Shown here: in pieces, positions 18,261 to 26,437 of the stretch
How the letters are laid out: every line of letters starts with the position of its first letter
How positions within the stretch are numbered: the first letter of the stretch is position 1
Assembly (NCBI GenBank): GCA_022414725.1
Contig: CM039462.1
Location: 72,973,803-73,037,802 of the forward strand
Source of the DNA: Microglena sp. YARC
Lineage: Eukaryota > Chlorophyta > Chlorophyceae > Chlamydomonadales > Chlamydomonadaceae
Direction: 5' to 3'
DNA length: 64,000 nt
Translations under genes and position numbers: made by a program
Notes under the pieces: model-generated
Told to the model about the DNA's origin: nothing
What the model saw: only the letters and a program-made list of their open reading frames with translations
Database searches by the model: none

Positions 18261-19011
18261 TTTTACTAATCATCACAATTTGTTTCGTGTTAATTGTACG
18301 CAGGGGGGCTGGACAAGCAGCAGTTGTGCAAGGCACTGAGACCTAAGGAGAAGCCCCATTGGGATGACGGAAACTCTTTGGCACATCGACCGAATGCATC
18401 AATGCATGCATGCACACGCACACGCATGACCATGGCATGTCAAGTATGCCACACGAACGCAAATATATGTATTCATATTAAATGTAGCCGGTATCTACAT
18501 ATGGACTGTGACAAACAGGCGGAAAGCGTGGGAGAAGAATGGGGTAGGGGGGTGTCGCAAGACGGATTGAGAAGAGCACAGACTCATGACCATTTTCATT
18601 TTAAGAGGGGGGAGGCGAAGTTCAGCAGCAGTTAAAACAGATGATGATGATGCGGTGTGTGCAGTGAAGTACATGTGGGTGCAGCAGCAGTGAAGTAGTG
18701 GTCCTCCCTCATCATCATTATCATTACATCCTACGACATGGTTTAATTTATTTTGTAAGTTTTTAAAGGTCATGGGGCATGCGGCAGCCAGCCGCTGTGG
18801 CATGTGCGAATGATGGACAATGGGGTAGATTGGGGTGGTTCCTGTTTTGTCCGAGTGTACAACTGTTGCATCTGAAAAGTAAACCGTTGCAACCTACTTC
18901 CTCCTGCTGCGTCCACACCAGTTTGCCAGTAGGCTGCGCATGATCCACCTTTATCGTAATCAAAATGTAGTATAATTATATTATTATTCATTGGTTCAAC
19001 ATTAAGAGGTT
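18261..19011. other. Gene-poor region
   Basis: No supported gene. The block at about 18298-18342 (CGCAGGGGGGCTGGACAAGC...GTGCAAGGCACTGAG) recurs at 24.75-24.79 kb, so it is a small dispersed repeat. The remainder shows no recognisable structure. Confidence 0.4.
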
Positions 19012-19356
19012 ATGATTTCGACAACTGTCCCAGCTACCGGATGGACTGTGGTGTTGAGCAGCAACTGCAAACACTGTCGGTTGTTCGCAACATATTACAT
19101 TTCTTGGTTGGAATGCGAGGATGCGAGAGGTGTTGTCAATGACCTATCACATCTCGAGGTCCGAGACCTGCTGAAGTTGTTGATGATCACGAGGTTTCCA
19201 GCAATCGTGTACAAAAAGGAGATCTTCGAAGGAGCCGATGCATACGAAAAGATGCAAGAAATTACAGGTGTCGCGTGGGAAGGAACAAAAGAAAGCACAA
19301 CCACACAGGAATTGAGTAGCATACAGGGCATTAAGGCATTCATGAAAAATGCCTAA
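19012..19356 (+). CDS. Thioredoxin-fold protein
   Basis: A 114-aa protein with an N-terminal strand followed by SSNCKHCRLF, a CXXC active site at the start of a helix as in thioredoxins and glutaredoxins. The later segment RFPAIVYKKEIFEGADAYEKM has the conserved cis-proline position and closing strands. It would catalyse or sense thiol-disulfide exchange; giant viruses often carry such small redox proteins for disulfide formation in virions. The C-terminal extension is helical. Both active-site cysteines are present. A second thioredoxin-fold candidate is at 29.9 kb. Confidence 0.7.
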   Translation: MISTTVPATGWTVVLSSNCKHCRLFATYYISWLECEDARGVVNDLSHLEVRDLLKLLMITRFPAIVYKKEIFEGADAYEKMQEITGVAWEGTKESTTTQELSSIQGIKAFMKNA

Positions 19357-19478
19357 ACGACAGCGAACACGAGTTTGCGATAGATACCCCCAACAACGGC
19401 GCGCAAGTCCGGTGGCAAGGAGAAAATTGGTACTCTTGTTGGCTGCCATAGAAAACAACAGGTTTCTCATAAGTTGAT

Positions 19479-20469
19479 TTATGCGGTTGCCACCCGTTGT
19501 TTGTACCAGTTCCCTGCTTTCCTGTACAACGCCTTACGAACGTCGTTCACATTGAATCCGTTTTCTTTGATCGTGTCTCGTTCCTCCTTGAAACACGTCT
19601 CGGCACACCCATGACGAAAACTCAGAGACGCTATGTATCCGCAACTCCACGCCCTGTTCAACCAGGCACTCGATGCCTTGGCTCAACCGAGACTCGGTCG
19701 TGACGGACTCGACGAACTTGGTCACAGTCTTGATGTACTCTGTCTGCGACGGCACCGCTTGCTTCGTGACGGCGGTGCAATGCGTCTTGCCCTTCGTCTT
19801 GAACCACAGACGAGACGATGGGTGGTCCACGCACGTCCACACGATGCCCTCGCCACCACCCTTGACGCCGGCCAGCTGGTACGCGAACGGACACTCTGCA
19901 TCCACGGAGTTCGTGAGATCCGCCATGTAGTCTTGCGCGGGCTGCGTGTCGCTCATGTCGACTTCCACCTCGTACGTTGGAAAGTTCATGATGTTGAAGA
20001 TCCATTCCTCCTGACAGAACACCGTGCTGTACTTGGTCATGTCAACCCATTCATAGTCGATTCTGATCGCAAATATCACAAACATCTTGGCGAGCTTACA
20101 CAGGGCCACCTTGCTCTGCACACCTTTACCGCAGTACTCTCCACATACGACAATGTTCAATCTTATATCTGCTCCATGGATCGCTTGGATACGATCGAAC
20201 AGATCGGAGTACTTCTTCGCAGTCAGAAACATGTGGCAGCCTTGGTTGTCGTTGTCGACTGACAGGATTCTGTTTCGAGACTGAATGGTGTCGACGAAGT
20301 CAGGGGTTCCAGTAATGAAGTGCCTCACAATGTCCGAGTGCGTCCCGTGCAGTTTGACCGTGCCTCGGAACTTGAGCGTCTGCGGGATCGCGCTTCCGAA
20401 GACGTACGGCAACTCTTTCAGGACGTTCCTGAACTGCTGGATCGGGGGAAATGGAATGAAGGCCGGCAT
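19479..20469 (-). pseudogene. RNA ligase, T4 Rnl2-like, frameshifted near the C-terminus
   Basis: A nucleotidyltransferase that seals RNA nicks using ATP. Motif I KLHGTHSD (lysine that becomes adenylated) is at about residues 39-46. A motif III-like GEYCGKG is at about 118-124, motif IV GGGEGIVW at about 209-216 and motif V FKTKGKTH at about 227-234. The order and spacing fit the Rnl2 branch found in phages, giant viruses and kinetoplastids. The frame from 20469 loses similarity after EFSSWVCRDVF and the family-like tail (KEERDTIKENGF...) continues in another frame to 19479, so a single shift lies near 19590. The catalytic domain itself is intact. Confidence 0.8.
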
Positions 20470-20507
20470 TCGACTAACATACAGGTGTCGGTGGTTTGGC
20501 TTGGCTT

Positions 20508-20590
20508 ACAGTAGTTCTCAAATAAAGTGGGACACACCTTATAATCATCCAGACTGCAGATCGTTGCTTTTGGGCAACGTTGGGGGGGTG
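20508..20590 (+). repeat. TTCTCAAATAAAGTGGGACA hairpin element
   Basis: Starts TTCTCAAATAAAGTGGGACA, continues through ATAATCATCCAGACTGCAGA and ends in the hairpin CGTTGCTTTTGGGCAACG followed by a G-run. Nearly identical copies lie at 26.36-26.44 kb and, inverted and lacking the first part, at 14.46-14.52 kb; a diverged one lies at 29.51-29.59 kb. It is found at different positions relative to genes, so it behaves as a dispersed element rather than a terminator. Confidence 0.65.
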
Positions 20591-20614
20591 CAAACTCATA
20601 CAGATATTGTTTAA

Positions 20615-20622
20615 AAAATTGA
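20615..20622 (+). promoter_or_regulatory. AAAATTGA early-promoter-like octamer
   Basis: Exact AAAATTGA 65 bp upstream of the ATG at 20687, in an AT-rich context. Confidence 0.6.
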
Positions 20623-20686
20623 AACCATTTCCATCTGAGCAAGAAGACAACCAAACCAACTCTATCCACAACGTTAAATAACTAAT

Positions 20687-21238
20687 ATGTCAACAGTCGG
20701 TGAGAAAATATGGTTGCAACTTGCTAATGCTGCATACAAATCACATGATCCGTATGATCCGCATCTGGTATACAACAGATACACTTTTCCAGCTGTGATG
20801 TTCACATTCGGAGACGCTTTCTTCCCAGCGTTCTCTAAGTTCGTGGACCATAAGATCTATGGAATGGACATGTCTGAATGCTTTGACTCCAAATTGTACA
20901 TGGACAAAAGGAACAGACACAAGTTGTTTGCTCTGGAAGCCTTGTGTATGACTGAAGAACCATCTACCATCTACCGCATACTGGAGAGGCTGTTCATCAT
21001 CCGACCTGGATCCAAGGACATCAACATCGACTTATTTGGCGCCGATACACTGTCGATCTCTTACTTTGATACAGAAATCCAGGAGGTCTTCTTCGAGAAG
21101 ATTTGCATGTCTTGGCTGCGCGTTAGTAAGGCAGTTCGAGTGATCGCAGAGCGATACCGCGAACACCTCCAGAGGAAAAGGAATCACATGGTCAGTCACG
21201 TGCTCGTGCCTTTCATCGTGCGAAACCACGTCAACTAG
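20687..21238 (+). CDS. Hypothetical protein, 183 aa, early-promoter-linked
   Basis: A complete intronless frame with normal composition, mostly helical by eye, with aromatic-rich motifs (YNRYTFPAVMFTFGDAFFPAF, DLFGADTLSISYFDTEIQEVFF) and a basic C-terminus (ERYREHLQRKRNHMVSH). I do not recognise a family. The AAAATTGA box in front suggests early viral expression. Just after the stop a 27-bp segment ending in ACCACGTCAACTAGAC is directly repeated (about 21222-21270), so the gene's tail was duplicated. Confidence 0.6.
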   Translation: MSTVGEKIWLQLANAAYKSHDPYDPHLVYNRYTFPAVMFTFGDAFFPAFSKFVDHKIYGMDMSECFDSKLYMDKRNRHKLFALEALCMTEEPSTIYRILERLFIIRPGSKDINIDLFGADTLSISYFDTEIQEVFFEKICMSWLRVSKAVRVIAERYREHLQRKRNHMVSHVLVPFIVRNHVN

Positions 21239-21710
21239 ACGTGGCCGCTTAAAAACCACGTCAACTAGACCCCATTCTCTGTATTTTTTCCATGAATACG
21301 GCGAATATTGTCAGTAATTGCTGAAAAGTTTGAGAAGTGTAGACATAATTCACTTGTAATGTAATGTTTTCTCCGTTTGATGATGACCCTGACCACATTG
21401 AATACAGATTTGTATAGCAGAGCTCTGCTTGTCATGACCACCATTTTTGTTGCAACCTCCAAAGAATCTTTTACAAACCAAGTACACATTGTGTAAGACT
21501 TAAAAGTTACGTAGTTGATGTGAACTGTGGGCCCCCCTCCGGTCGCCCACCCACTCGGTTCCTTGCGGACTAGCTTAAATTCAACGGTAGCATTCAGCCA
21601 GGCCATCATGCTCTTGGCTCAACATGTCATGGAGCAATGATTTGGTTGCTCCAATATTTTTGGATTAGATCCCGGGTCAAAACCAATACCAGGAGAGGGT
21701 GATATGCGGG
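21239..21710. other. Intergenic, with an inverted GC-rich repeat fragment
   Basis: Holds an inverted fragment of the GC-rich dispersed repeat at about 21525-21575 (GGGCCCCCCTCCGGTCGCCC), immediately followed by TTAAATTCAACGG, the same word that ends the Fanzor type-A element at 62.67 kb. The minus-strand open frame of 21265-21609 is not convincing. Confidence 0.45.
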
Positions 21711-22440
21711 TTAAAACACTACACAAGATTTTGATGTGATCATGCCTGCCTGCAGAATGAATGATCTATCCCCTTTCCTAAGATCTGTTGTAATGGCGCG
21801 CAGAATGCGATCCACCTGATCGGATGATGTGTGCACTCCTCCACCCGTCTTGCACATCCAGGCGAAACACTCACAGTTCCATCTGATAAGGCGGTACTCG
21901 TGCAAGCTTGCATGGGGCAACTGGATAAGCAGACTGGCAATGTTGACTGCTCGCTCACGTTGCATTGCCTCGTCTCCTTCCTCACCACTGCAAGGCACGC
22001 ATCCAAACGTGCGGTGTCCAGCTAAGAACACGTCGTAGCGCACAAACTGAAGTTTGGCATCGCGCATTTTGCTATTCCCGGTGGGGGAGCTGAAGTTAGC
22101 GATGCTTGGTGTATCGCTGGTGTGAGGGCGAGATACAATGCCATGGTGTGCATAACCATTGCGCCACCCCCCGATCATCACAACAACGTGGTCTCCGTGG
22201 CGTAAGGTCTCGAAAGCCAGAGCTGTGTTGTGCACGACGGTGTTTGTTGGGGCCAACGACCAATGGCCAGCATCCTGGTCCTCCAGCAATTGCAATAACG
22301 AAGCCATCCTGCGTCGTGAGCAACGGAGCAAATGCCCTTGCAGTGAGGTGATTGCAGATCTCCATTGGCGCGGGTACAGGCAGCTCTAAATGTGTATTGT
22401 CAAACTGCGCCATACGTTGGAAGGAATCTGCTTCATGCAT
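21711..22440 (-). pseudogene. LRAT/NlpC-P60-like papain-fold protein, frameshifted
   Basis: The downstream frame contains the LRAT-domain pattern: GDHVVVMIGGWRNGYAHHGIV (the His of the catalytic pair at HHGI) and, about 100 residues later, RWNCECFAWMCKTG, corresponding to the NCEHFA block with the nucleophilic Cys. LRAT-type proteins act as acyltransferases or thiol hydrolases on lipids. The likely start is at 22440 in another frame (MHEADSFQRMAQFDNT...), moving to the domain frame at about 22270-22300. The insert between the His and Cys blocks is longer than usual. Such proteins occur in protists and some large viruses. Domain identity is likely; function is inferred from the family. Confidence 0.65.
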
Positions 22441-22577
22441 AACATGCTCAATGTTGGTATCTTCATCGTGATTAGATGAGACGACGATGAGGGGTTTATA
22501 TTTGTTCCAGATTCAGTGAAGCTCAGTGAAGCTCAATGAGTGTGACTGAGGACTCGTACGCTATTCTTCTTTGACAC

Positions 22578-22985
22578 TACAGTCGGAGACGCAATTTGTG
22601 GGACGCCCTACCGGTGACCCTTGAACCCAATGGGTAGATCAGCTAAAGGCGAGTACATATTTTTGCCCTTCATCTCTGTATTTCAGCATTTAAGCTGGCC
22701 CAAAGGATAACAAGGCAAGCTGCTGACAAACCCAGGTGGGTCGGTCGGTTTAGCGCTCACACTCGCCTCGATGGAAACTGTGGTTTTGCGGGGAGGCGAG
22801 GGAACACAGAATGCCTCAGGTCGCTCTCTCCCGTCCATCCACGTTGTCAGAAGCAGAAGAAGGTTCTTGGCAGCGTTCACGTCTCGGTTCCAGGTTGCAC
22901 CAGTTTGCAAAGAATCGACGGGTCTATAACTGTTGAGAAGCAGAAGATGGTGGTGAAGAACGTCAAGGTCCACAAAGTACTGCAC
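22578..22985 (-). pseudogene. Fanzor (type B) 3' fragment with right end
   Basis: The minus-strand frame 22985-22683 carries GATWNRDVNAAKNLLLLL. This is the third RuvC catalytic block of TnpB/Fanzor nucleases (NRDxNAAxN), followed by a proline-rich tail ending LGQLKC. Everything upstream (the first Asp, the Glu block and the zinc finger) is absent. The 227 bp from 22804 to 22578 are repeated at 10971-11197. The element end is CAGTCGGAGACGC next to TA, very like the MITE family 1 terminus CAGTCGGCGG, suggesting that this Fanzor travelled inside a mariner-type transposon. Confidence 0.7.
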
Positions 22986-23090
22986 TGTAGAGACAGTGTC
23001 AAAAGCGCATCATCCAATGTGCGCTGTGGTGTGTAGGGACTGTTACTTGCAAGCCCAGAGGCATCGTAAAACCAACTTATTATTTATACC

Positions 23091-24596
23091 TTATTCGATT
23101 ACGACCATCCCATGGTCATCATTAAACAATGCTGAGTTGAATGTGTGACTAACGTAACAAGTGAACGTGGTGTTTACGTAGTTGGTTGCTGGAGCGACCG
23201 CGGCAGATCCCGACTGTCCTCCTTTGCTACTGATCCACCCGGCCCCTCCGCCGGCAGTTCTGCTTCCACCTGAGTTGCCACCAGCTCCACCACCACCGAA
23301 GCCACCAAGACCTAGACCCTGGGCGTTGTTCAGACCCAACGCACCGAAGAAACCTTCTGTAAAATTCCCAGATACGTTTGCAGTAGTAGGCGATATGTTG
23401 AACCCAGAACCTGCCTGGTACCAGGGTGACGTCACGAACGTGGCTGTGGGCGGCAGCGACAAAACATTGGGAGATGACCCCTTAAGCGCCGTGGTAGCAC
23501 CATTGCCCCCAGCAGCGCAAATCAACAAATTCGAAGTGGCCGAATCGACAACCCAAGTACCCCCTCCCCCACCTCCCTCCTGTGAAAATCCTGCTGAGGG
23601 CAGACCCCCCTTTTGGCCGACGATGACAATGATAATCTGACCTACACTCAGATTGAACGTGGCGGAAACCACACCACCATTCCCACCTAGGTAAGTCCCT
23701 GACCCCCCCGAAGCGCCGTAGCAAGTTATAGTATACGACTGCGTTAGGGGAATTGTATAATTCTGGTAGCCTCGAAAACTCCCAAGAGTGACGGACGATG
23801 ACGATCCGTAAGTAGATAGCATATTAGCCGCGGTGGGTCCCAAACGTAACGTAGCTCCACAAGAAGTGAACGTCATTAATGTACCCCCCGTCAGCGTGGT
23901 AGTGCTTTGTGCTGTTGCAGTACCAGGAACATTGATGGAATTGTACGGCGTAACAGTGAATGTGTAGGGACTGTTACTTGCAAGCCCAGAGGCATCGTAA
24001 AAAGACGTACCTGACAGGATGTATCCCGAGGAGCCTCCCCCGGTCCACGTCACGATTACCTTGGTATATCCACTACCCGTCCAGTTGACCCGTGCCCCTG
24101 ATGTTGTAACATTGGTCAGGGTCACATTGGTCAACGTCGATGGCAGAGTTTTTACACTTAGCGTGGAAGAAGCACTGCCTTCCTTGTTAGTCGAGGAAAC
24201 AGGTGTCAATGTTATACCTGAAATGCTATTTGGCACCATCCCTGGTACATCGACCGTGAACACGCCATAGGGTATCGATGAGGATCCACCCAACCAAATT
24301 ACTTTGGAACTGCTATAGTTCGAACCTTGCCAACTTATCCGCACAATGGTTGGGGACACGTTTATGTATTGCACATTGGAAATTTGCATCTTCCCTTTCC
24401 CCCTAAGTATTTCTATTTTCTTACTACTACCTTCCTCTTCTTCCGAGAAATCAATGTTGCTTGAAAACATTCCGCTTGGCATGTAATCTGACAAGTATAT
24501 TGCATTGGTGTTGTCACGGCCACCAAATGTGTCTCGTATGTTGGCAAAAGTTATCGTTGTATATGGTAAATTTTCCATGCTATGTACCTTGTACAT
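23091..24596 (-). CDS. FN3-like and glycine-rich fibre-type protein, 501 aa
   Basis: After an N-terminal ~70 residues come two fibronectin-III-like units (about 72-160 and 160-245, with VRISWQGSNYSSSKVIWLGG and ARVNWTGSGYTKVIVTWTGG; tail strands PYTFTVTPYN). A linker with LRLGPTAANMLSTYG...VTLGSFRGY follows. The C-terminal ~200 residues are a glycine-rich domain ([55 protein letters not shown]). This layout is that of surface or fibre proteins; similar glycine-rich domains occur in large-virus and bacterial adhesins. No signal peptide is obvious. The frame is intact over 1.5 kb, making it one of the best-preserved genes here. A short duplicate of its 23965-24000 region (TGTGTAGGGACTGTTACTTG) also lies at 23030-23069, just beyond the stop. 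Confidence 0.75.
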   Translation of the reverse strand: MYKVHSMENLPYTTITFANIRDTFGGRDNTNAIYLSDYMPSGMFSSNIDFSEEEEGSSKKIEILRGKGKMQISNVQYINVSPTIVRISWQGSNYSSSKVIWLGGSSSIPYGVFTVDVPGMVPNSISGITLTPVSSTNKEGSASSTLSVKTLPSTLTNVTLTNVTTSGARVNWTGSGYTKVIVTWTGGGSSGYILSGTSFYDASGLASNSPYTFTVTPYNSINVPGTATAQSTTTLTGGTLMTFTSCGATLRLGPTAANMLSTYGSSSSVTLGSFRGYQNYTIPLTQSYTITCYGASGGSGTYLGGNGGVVSATFNLSVGQIIIVIVGQKGGLPSAGFSQEGGGGGGTWVVDSATSNLLICAAGGNGATTALKGSSPNVLSLPPTATFVTSPWYQAGSGFNISPTTANVSGNFTEGFFGALGLNNAQGLGLGGFGGGGAGGNSGGSRTAGGGAGWISSKGGQSGSAAVAPATNYVNTTFTCYVSHTFNSALFNDDHGMVVIE

Positions 24597-24999
24597 TTAT
24601 AAAAAGTGGACGAGGGGTGGGTGAAGAATGTGGCGAGCAAGGTCTTGGAAGGGGTGCTGAGGGACGTCGACTTGTGACACAGGCCGCTCAGATGTTGTGC
24701 ATCGGAGTGGCGGGGGCAGGGGAAAAGGAAATTTTTTCATGTTCATTGTACGCAGGGGGAACTGGACAAGTAGCAGTGTGCAAGGCACTGAGTCCTACTT
24801 GGGTCTACCACCGGATGAGGCTAGACGAGGGACCGTCTTGGCAAAAACAAGGTAGGGAACATTCTTTCGTCTTCATGTCAGGTTCCTTGCCATCCAACAT
24901 GACCAGAGCTGCCTGATTGGACGCGGGAGCCACATTCAAAATACATGTGAAAAAGCTTAGTCAAACAAATTGTCGTGTGTACACTAGTGCAACAACGCT
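24597..24999. other. Gene-poor region
   Basis: Contains the second copy of a small repeat (about 24748-24793, CGCAGGGGGAACTGGACAAG...GCAAGGCACTGAG), also seen at 18.30-18.34 kb. I see no gene. Confidence 0.4.
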
Positions 25000-25761
25000 T
25001 CAGTTCCGAGCGGATGTTAGTCGCTCACACTCAATGATGTGTCGAATATTTTGTATGATGTTAGTGTTTGCTTCGTCTATGCATCGTTTGCATCCCACGG
25101 ATTCAAGGAACTGCAGAATTCCTTCATGCTCGCAGGCGAATCCAAAATTTGCACAACTCGTGTTACATGTGACACCTTGCGCGTACAACCACAGCAACAT
25201 TTCAAGGTCCCCATTGCCTGCAGCAATCATGGTAGCATTCTCAGAACACTTAAAGTTTGTGTTGTCATACAACCATTTTACAATTTGTAGGTGACAAGTA
25301 TATGCCGCCCAATCGGCCGATGTCCTAGTGCCGCCTAAGCCATTGTCATGCAGCCACAACAGAACGTTCATCTGCCCATTGCGTGCTGCCAAGTTGAATG
25401 CATAAGTCGTGCAGACCTCCTCAGTATTCAACAGCAGCCATTGCAATAGGGGCAAGTGTCCCTTGCGTGCTGCCCAGTCAGCCCCTGTTGTCAATACTCT
25501 TTTGTTGTGTAGGAACTCAGTTTGGCGCAAGCTCGTGGGAATGGCTACCTGCTTGCAGAGCACATGCGACAGAATGGTCCATGCACTTCGCAATGACAGT
25601 TCTGTGACGTCAAATACCGCAAGCTGGAGTAGATTGCGCATGTAGTACTTCCTAGCAGCATTGCATGTCAAGGATAATACATACATGTCGACCGCAGATA
25701 GATGACTGGCCAGCTCGTGCCACAAGAAGCATGTCTCATGCCACATGAGCACACCAATCAT
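25000..25761 (-). CDS. F-box-like/ankyrin-repeat protein, 253 aa
   Basis: Residues 1-50 (WHELASHLSAVDMYVLSLTCNAARKYY) resemble the F-box-like head common in giant-virus ankyrin proteins. Five repeats follow, with WAARKGHLPLLQWLLLN, LAARNGQMNVLLWLHDNG, WAAYTCHLQIVKWLYDN, IAAGNGDLEMLLWLYAQG and FACEHEGILQFLESVG. The L.WL....G pattern is typical of the Pandoravirus/mimivirus-style repeats. The expected role is substrate recruitment to a host SKP1-cullin ubiquitin ligase. The frame is complete, with a natural start at 25761 and an AT-rich upstream region. Confidence 0.85.
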   Translation of the reverse strand: MIGVLMWHETCFLWHELASHLSAVDMYVLSLTCNAARKYYMRNLLQLAVFDVTELSLRSAWTILSHVLCKQVAIPTSLRQTEFLHNKRVLTTGADWAARKGHLPLLQWLLLNTEEVCTTYAFNLAARNGQMNVLLWLHDNGLGGTRTSADWAAYTCHLQIVKWLYDNTNFKCSENATMIAAGNGDLEMLLWLYAQGVTCNTSCANFGFACEHEGILQFLESVGCKRCIDEANTNIIQNIRHIIECERLTSARN

Positions 25762-25870
25762 ATTAAAAAGTGCATTTTTTATTCTCTCCTCCTCGCCGCC
25801 GCAATGCTGTCCAACACTGCCACCTTTTCCAATGCAGACATTTCGTCATTCCCGAAGGCACGGGAGAGGC

Positions 25871-26041
25871 GGCATCTTCCTGAAGGCATTTCGAACAGAA
25901 AATCCCTGTTCGTAAAGGACAGCAGCCACGGGGGAGTTGACCCCTATGGAGAATTCATTGTCTTTCTTACTACATGTCCCCCGGACCCCCGGATGTGTAA
26001 TAAGAAATTCATAGGATATACGGGTAGCTTAAATTCAACGG
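25871..26041 (+). mobile_element. Solo 3' end of the Fanzor type-A element
   Basis: 171 bp that match 62480-62667, the region spanning the last codons of the Fanzor at 61-62.5 kb, its stop codon and the following DNA to the terminal TTAAATTCAACGG. It differs by a few small deletions, such as loss of one CCCCTATGATA unit. None of the upstream nuclease sequence is present. As with the type-B copy, this is the part that in TnpB/Fanzor elements specifies the guide RNA and right end. Confidence 0.75.
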
Positions 26042-26043
26042 TT

Positions 26044-26280
26044 TTACAAAAACGGCATACCAAAACGAGCTTGAACTGCGCATGAAAAGAGAGTGCGAGC
26101 AACAATTGCCGATACGTACGTCGGATGTACAGGCTGAGGAGGCACAGCAGCAGCTGCCTCGGCTGCCTCGGCTGCCTCGGTTACCTCAGCCCGGCGGCAG
26201 AGTTCTTCGAACACATCATCAGCTTCGGTAGCATCAGCGAGCATCATCGCCCTAAGCTCCGATACGGTCTTTTTGTCCAT
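26044..26280 (-). CDS. Small hypothetical protein, possibly truncated
   Basis: A 78-aa frame starting MDKKTVSELRAMMLADATEADDVFEEL, an acidic helix followed by an alanine/glutamate repeat (EAAEAAEAAAAV). The stop falls 3 bp from the end of the Fanzor 3'-end insertion, so the original C-terminus may have been cut off. Family not recognised. Confidence 0.4.
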   Translation of the reverse strand: MDKKTVSELRAMMLADATEADDVFEELCRRAEVTEAAEAAEAAAAVPPQPVHPTYVSAIVARTLFSCAVQARFGMPFL

Positions 26281-26312
26281 CCTGTATACAACTATTCAAG
26301 CTATATATATTA

Positions 26313-26360
26313 CCGCCTTATACCGTTTTTTGGATGTTTCATTTACTGTTCCGCCGACTG
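26313..26360 (-). mobile_element. MITE family 1, solo left end
   Basis: Only the terminal ~48 bp remain (TATACCGTTTTTTGGATGTT ... CCGCCGACTG followed by TA). It is directly joined to the GTTCTCAAATAAAGTGGGACA element beginning at 26363. Confidence 0.65.
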
Positions 26361-26362
26361 TA

Positions 26363-26437
26363 GTTCTCAAATAAAGTGGGACACACCTTATAATCATCCA
26401 GACTGCAGATCGTTGCTTTTGGGCAACGTTGGGGGGT
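26363..26437 (+). repeat. TTCTCAAATAAAGTGGGACA hairpin element, copy 2
   Basis: Nearly identical to 20508-20590. It forms the last ~15 codons of the metacaspase-like frame, so that gene's C-terminus is repeat-derived. Confidence 0.65.

Noticed and set aside
19633..20262. 209-aa plus-strand ORF opposite the RNA ligase
   Set aside because: Shadow frame: the minus strand has all ligase motifs in order.
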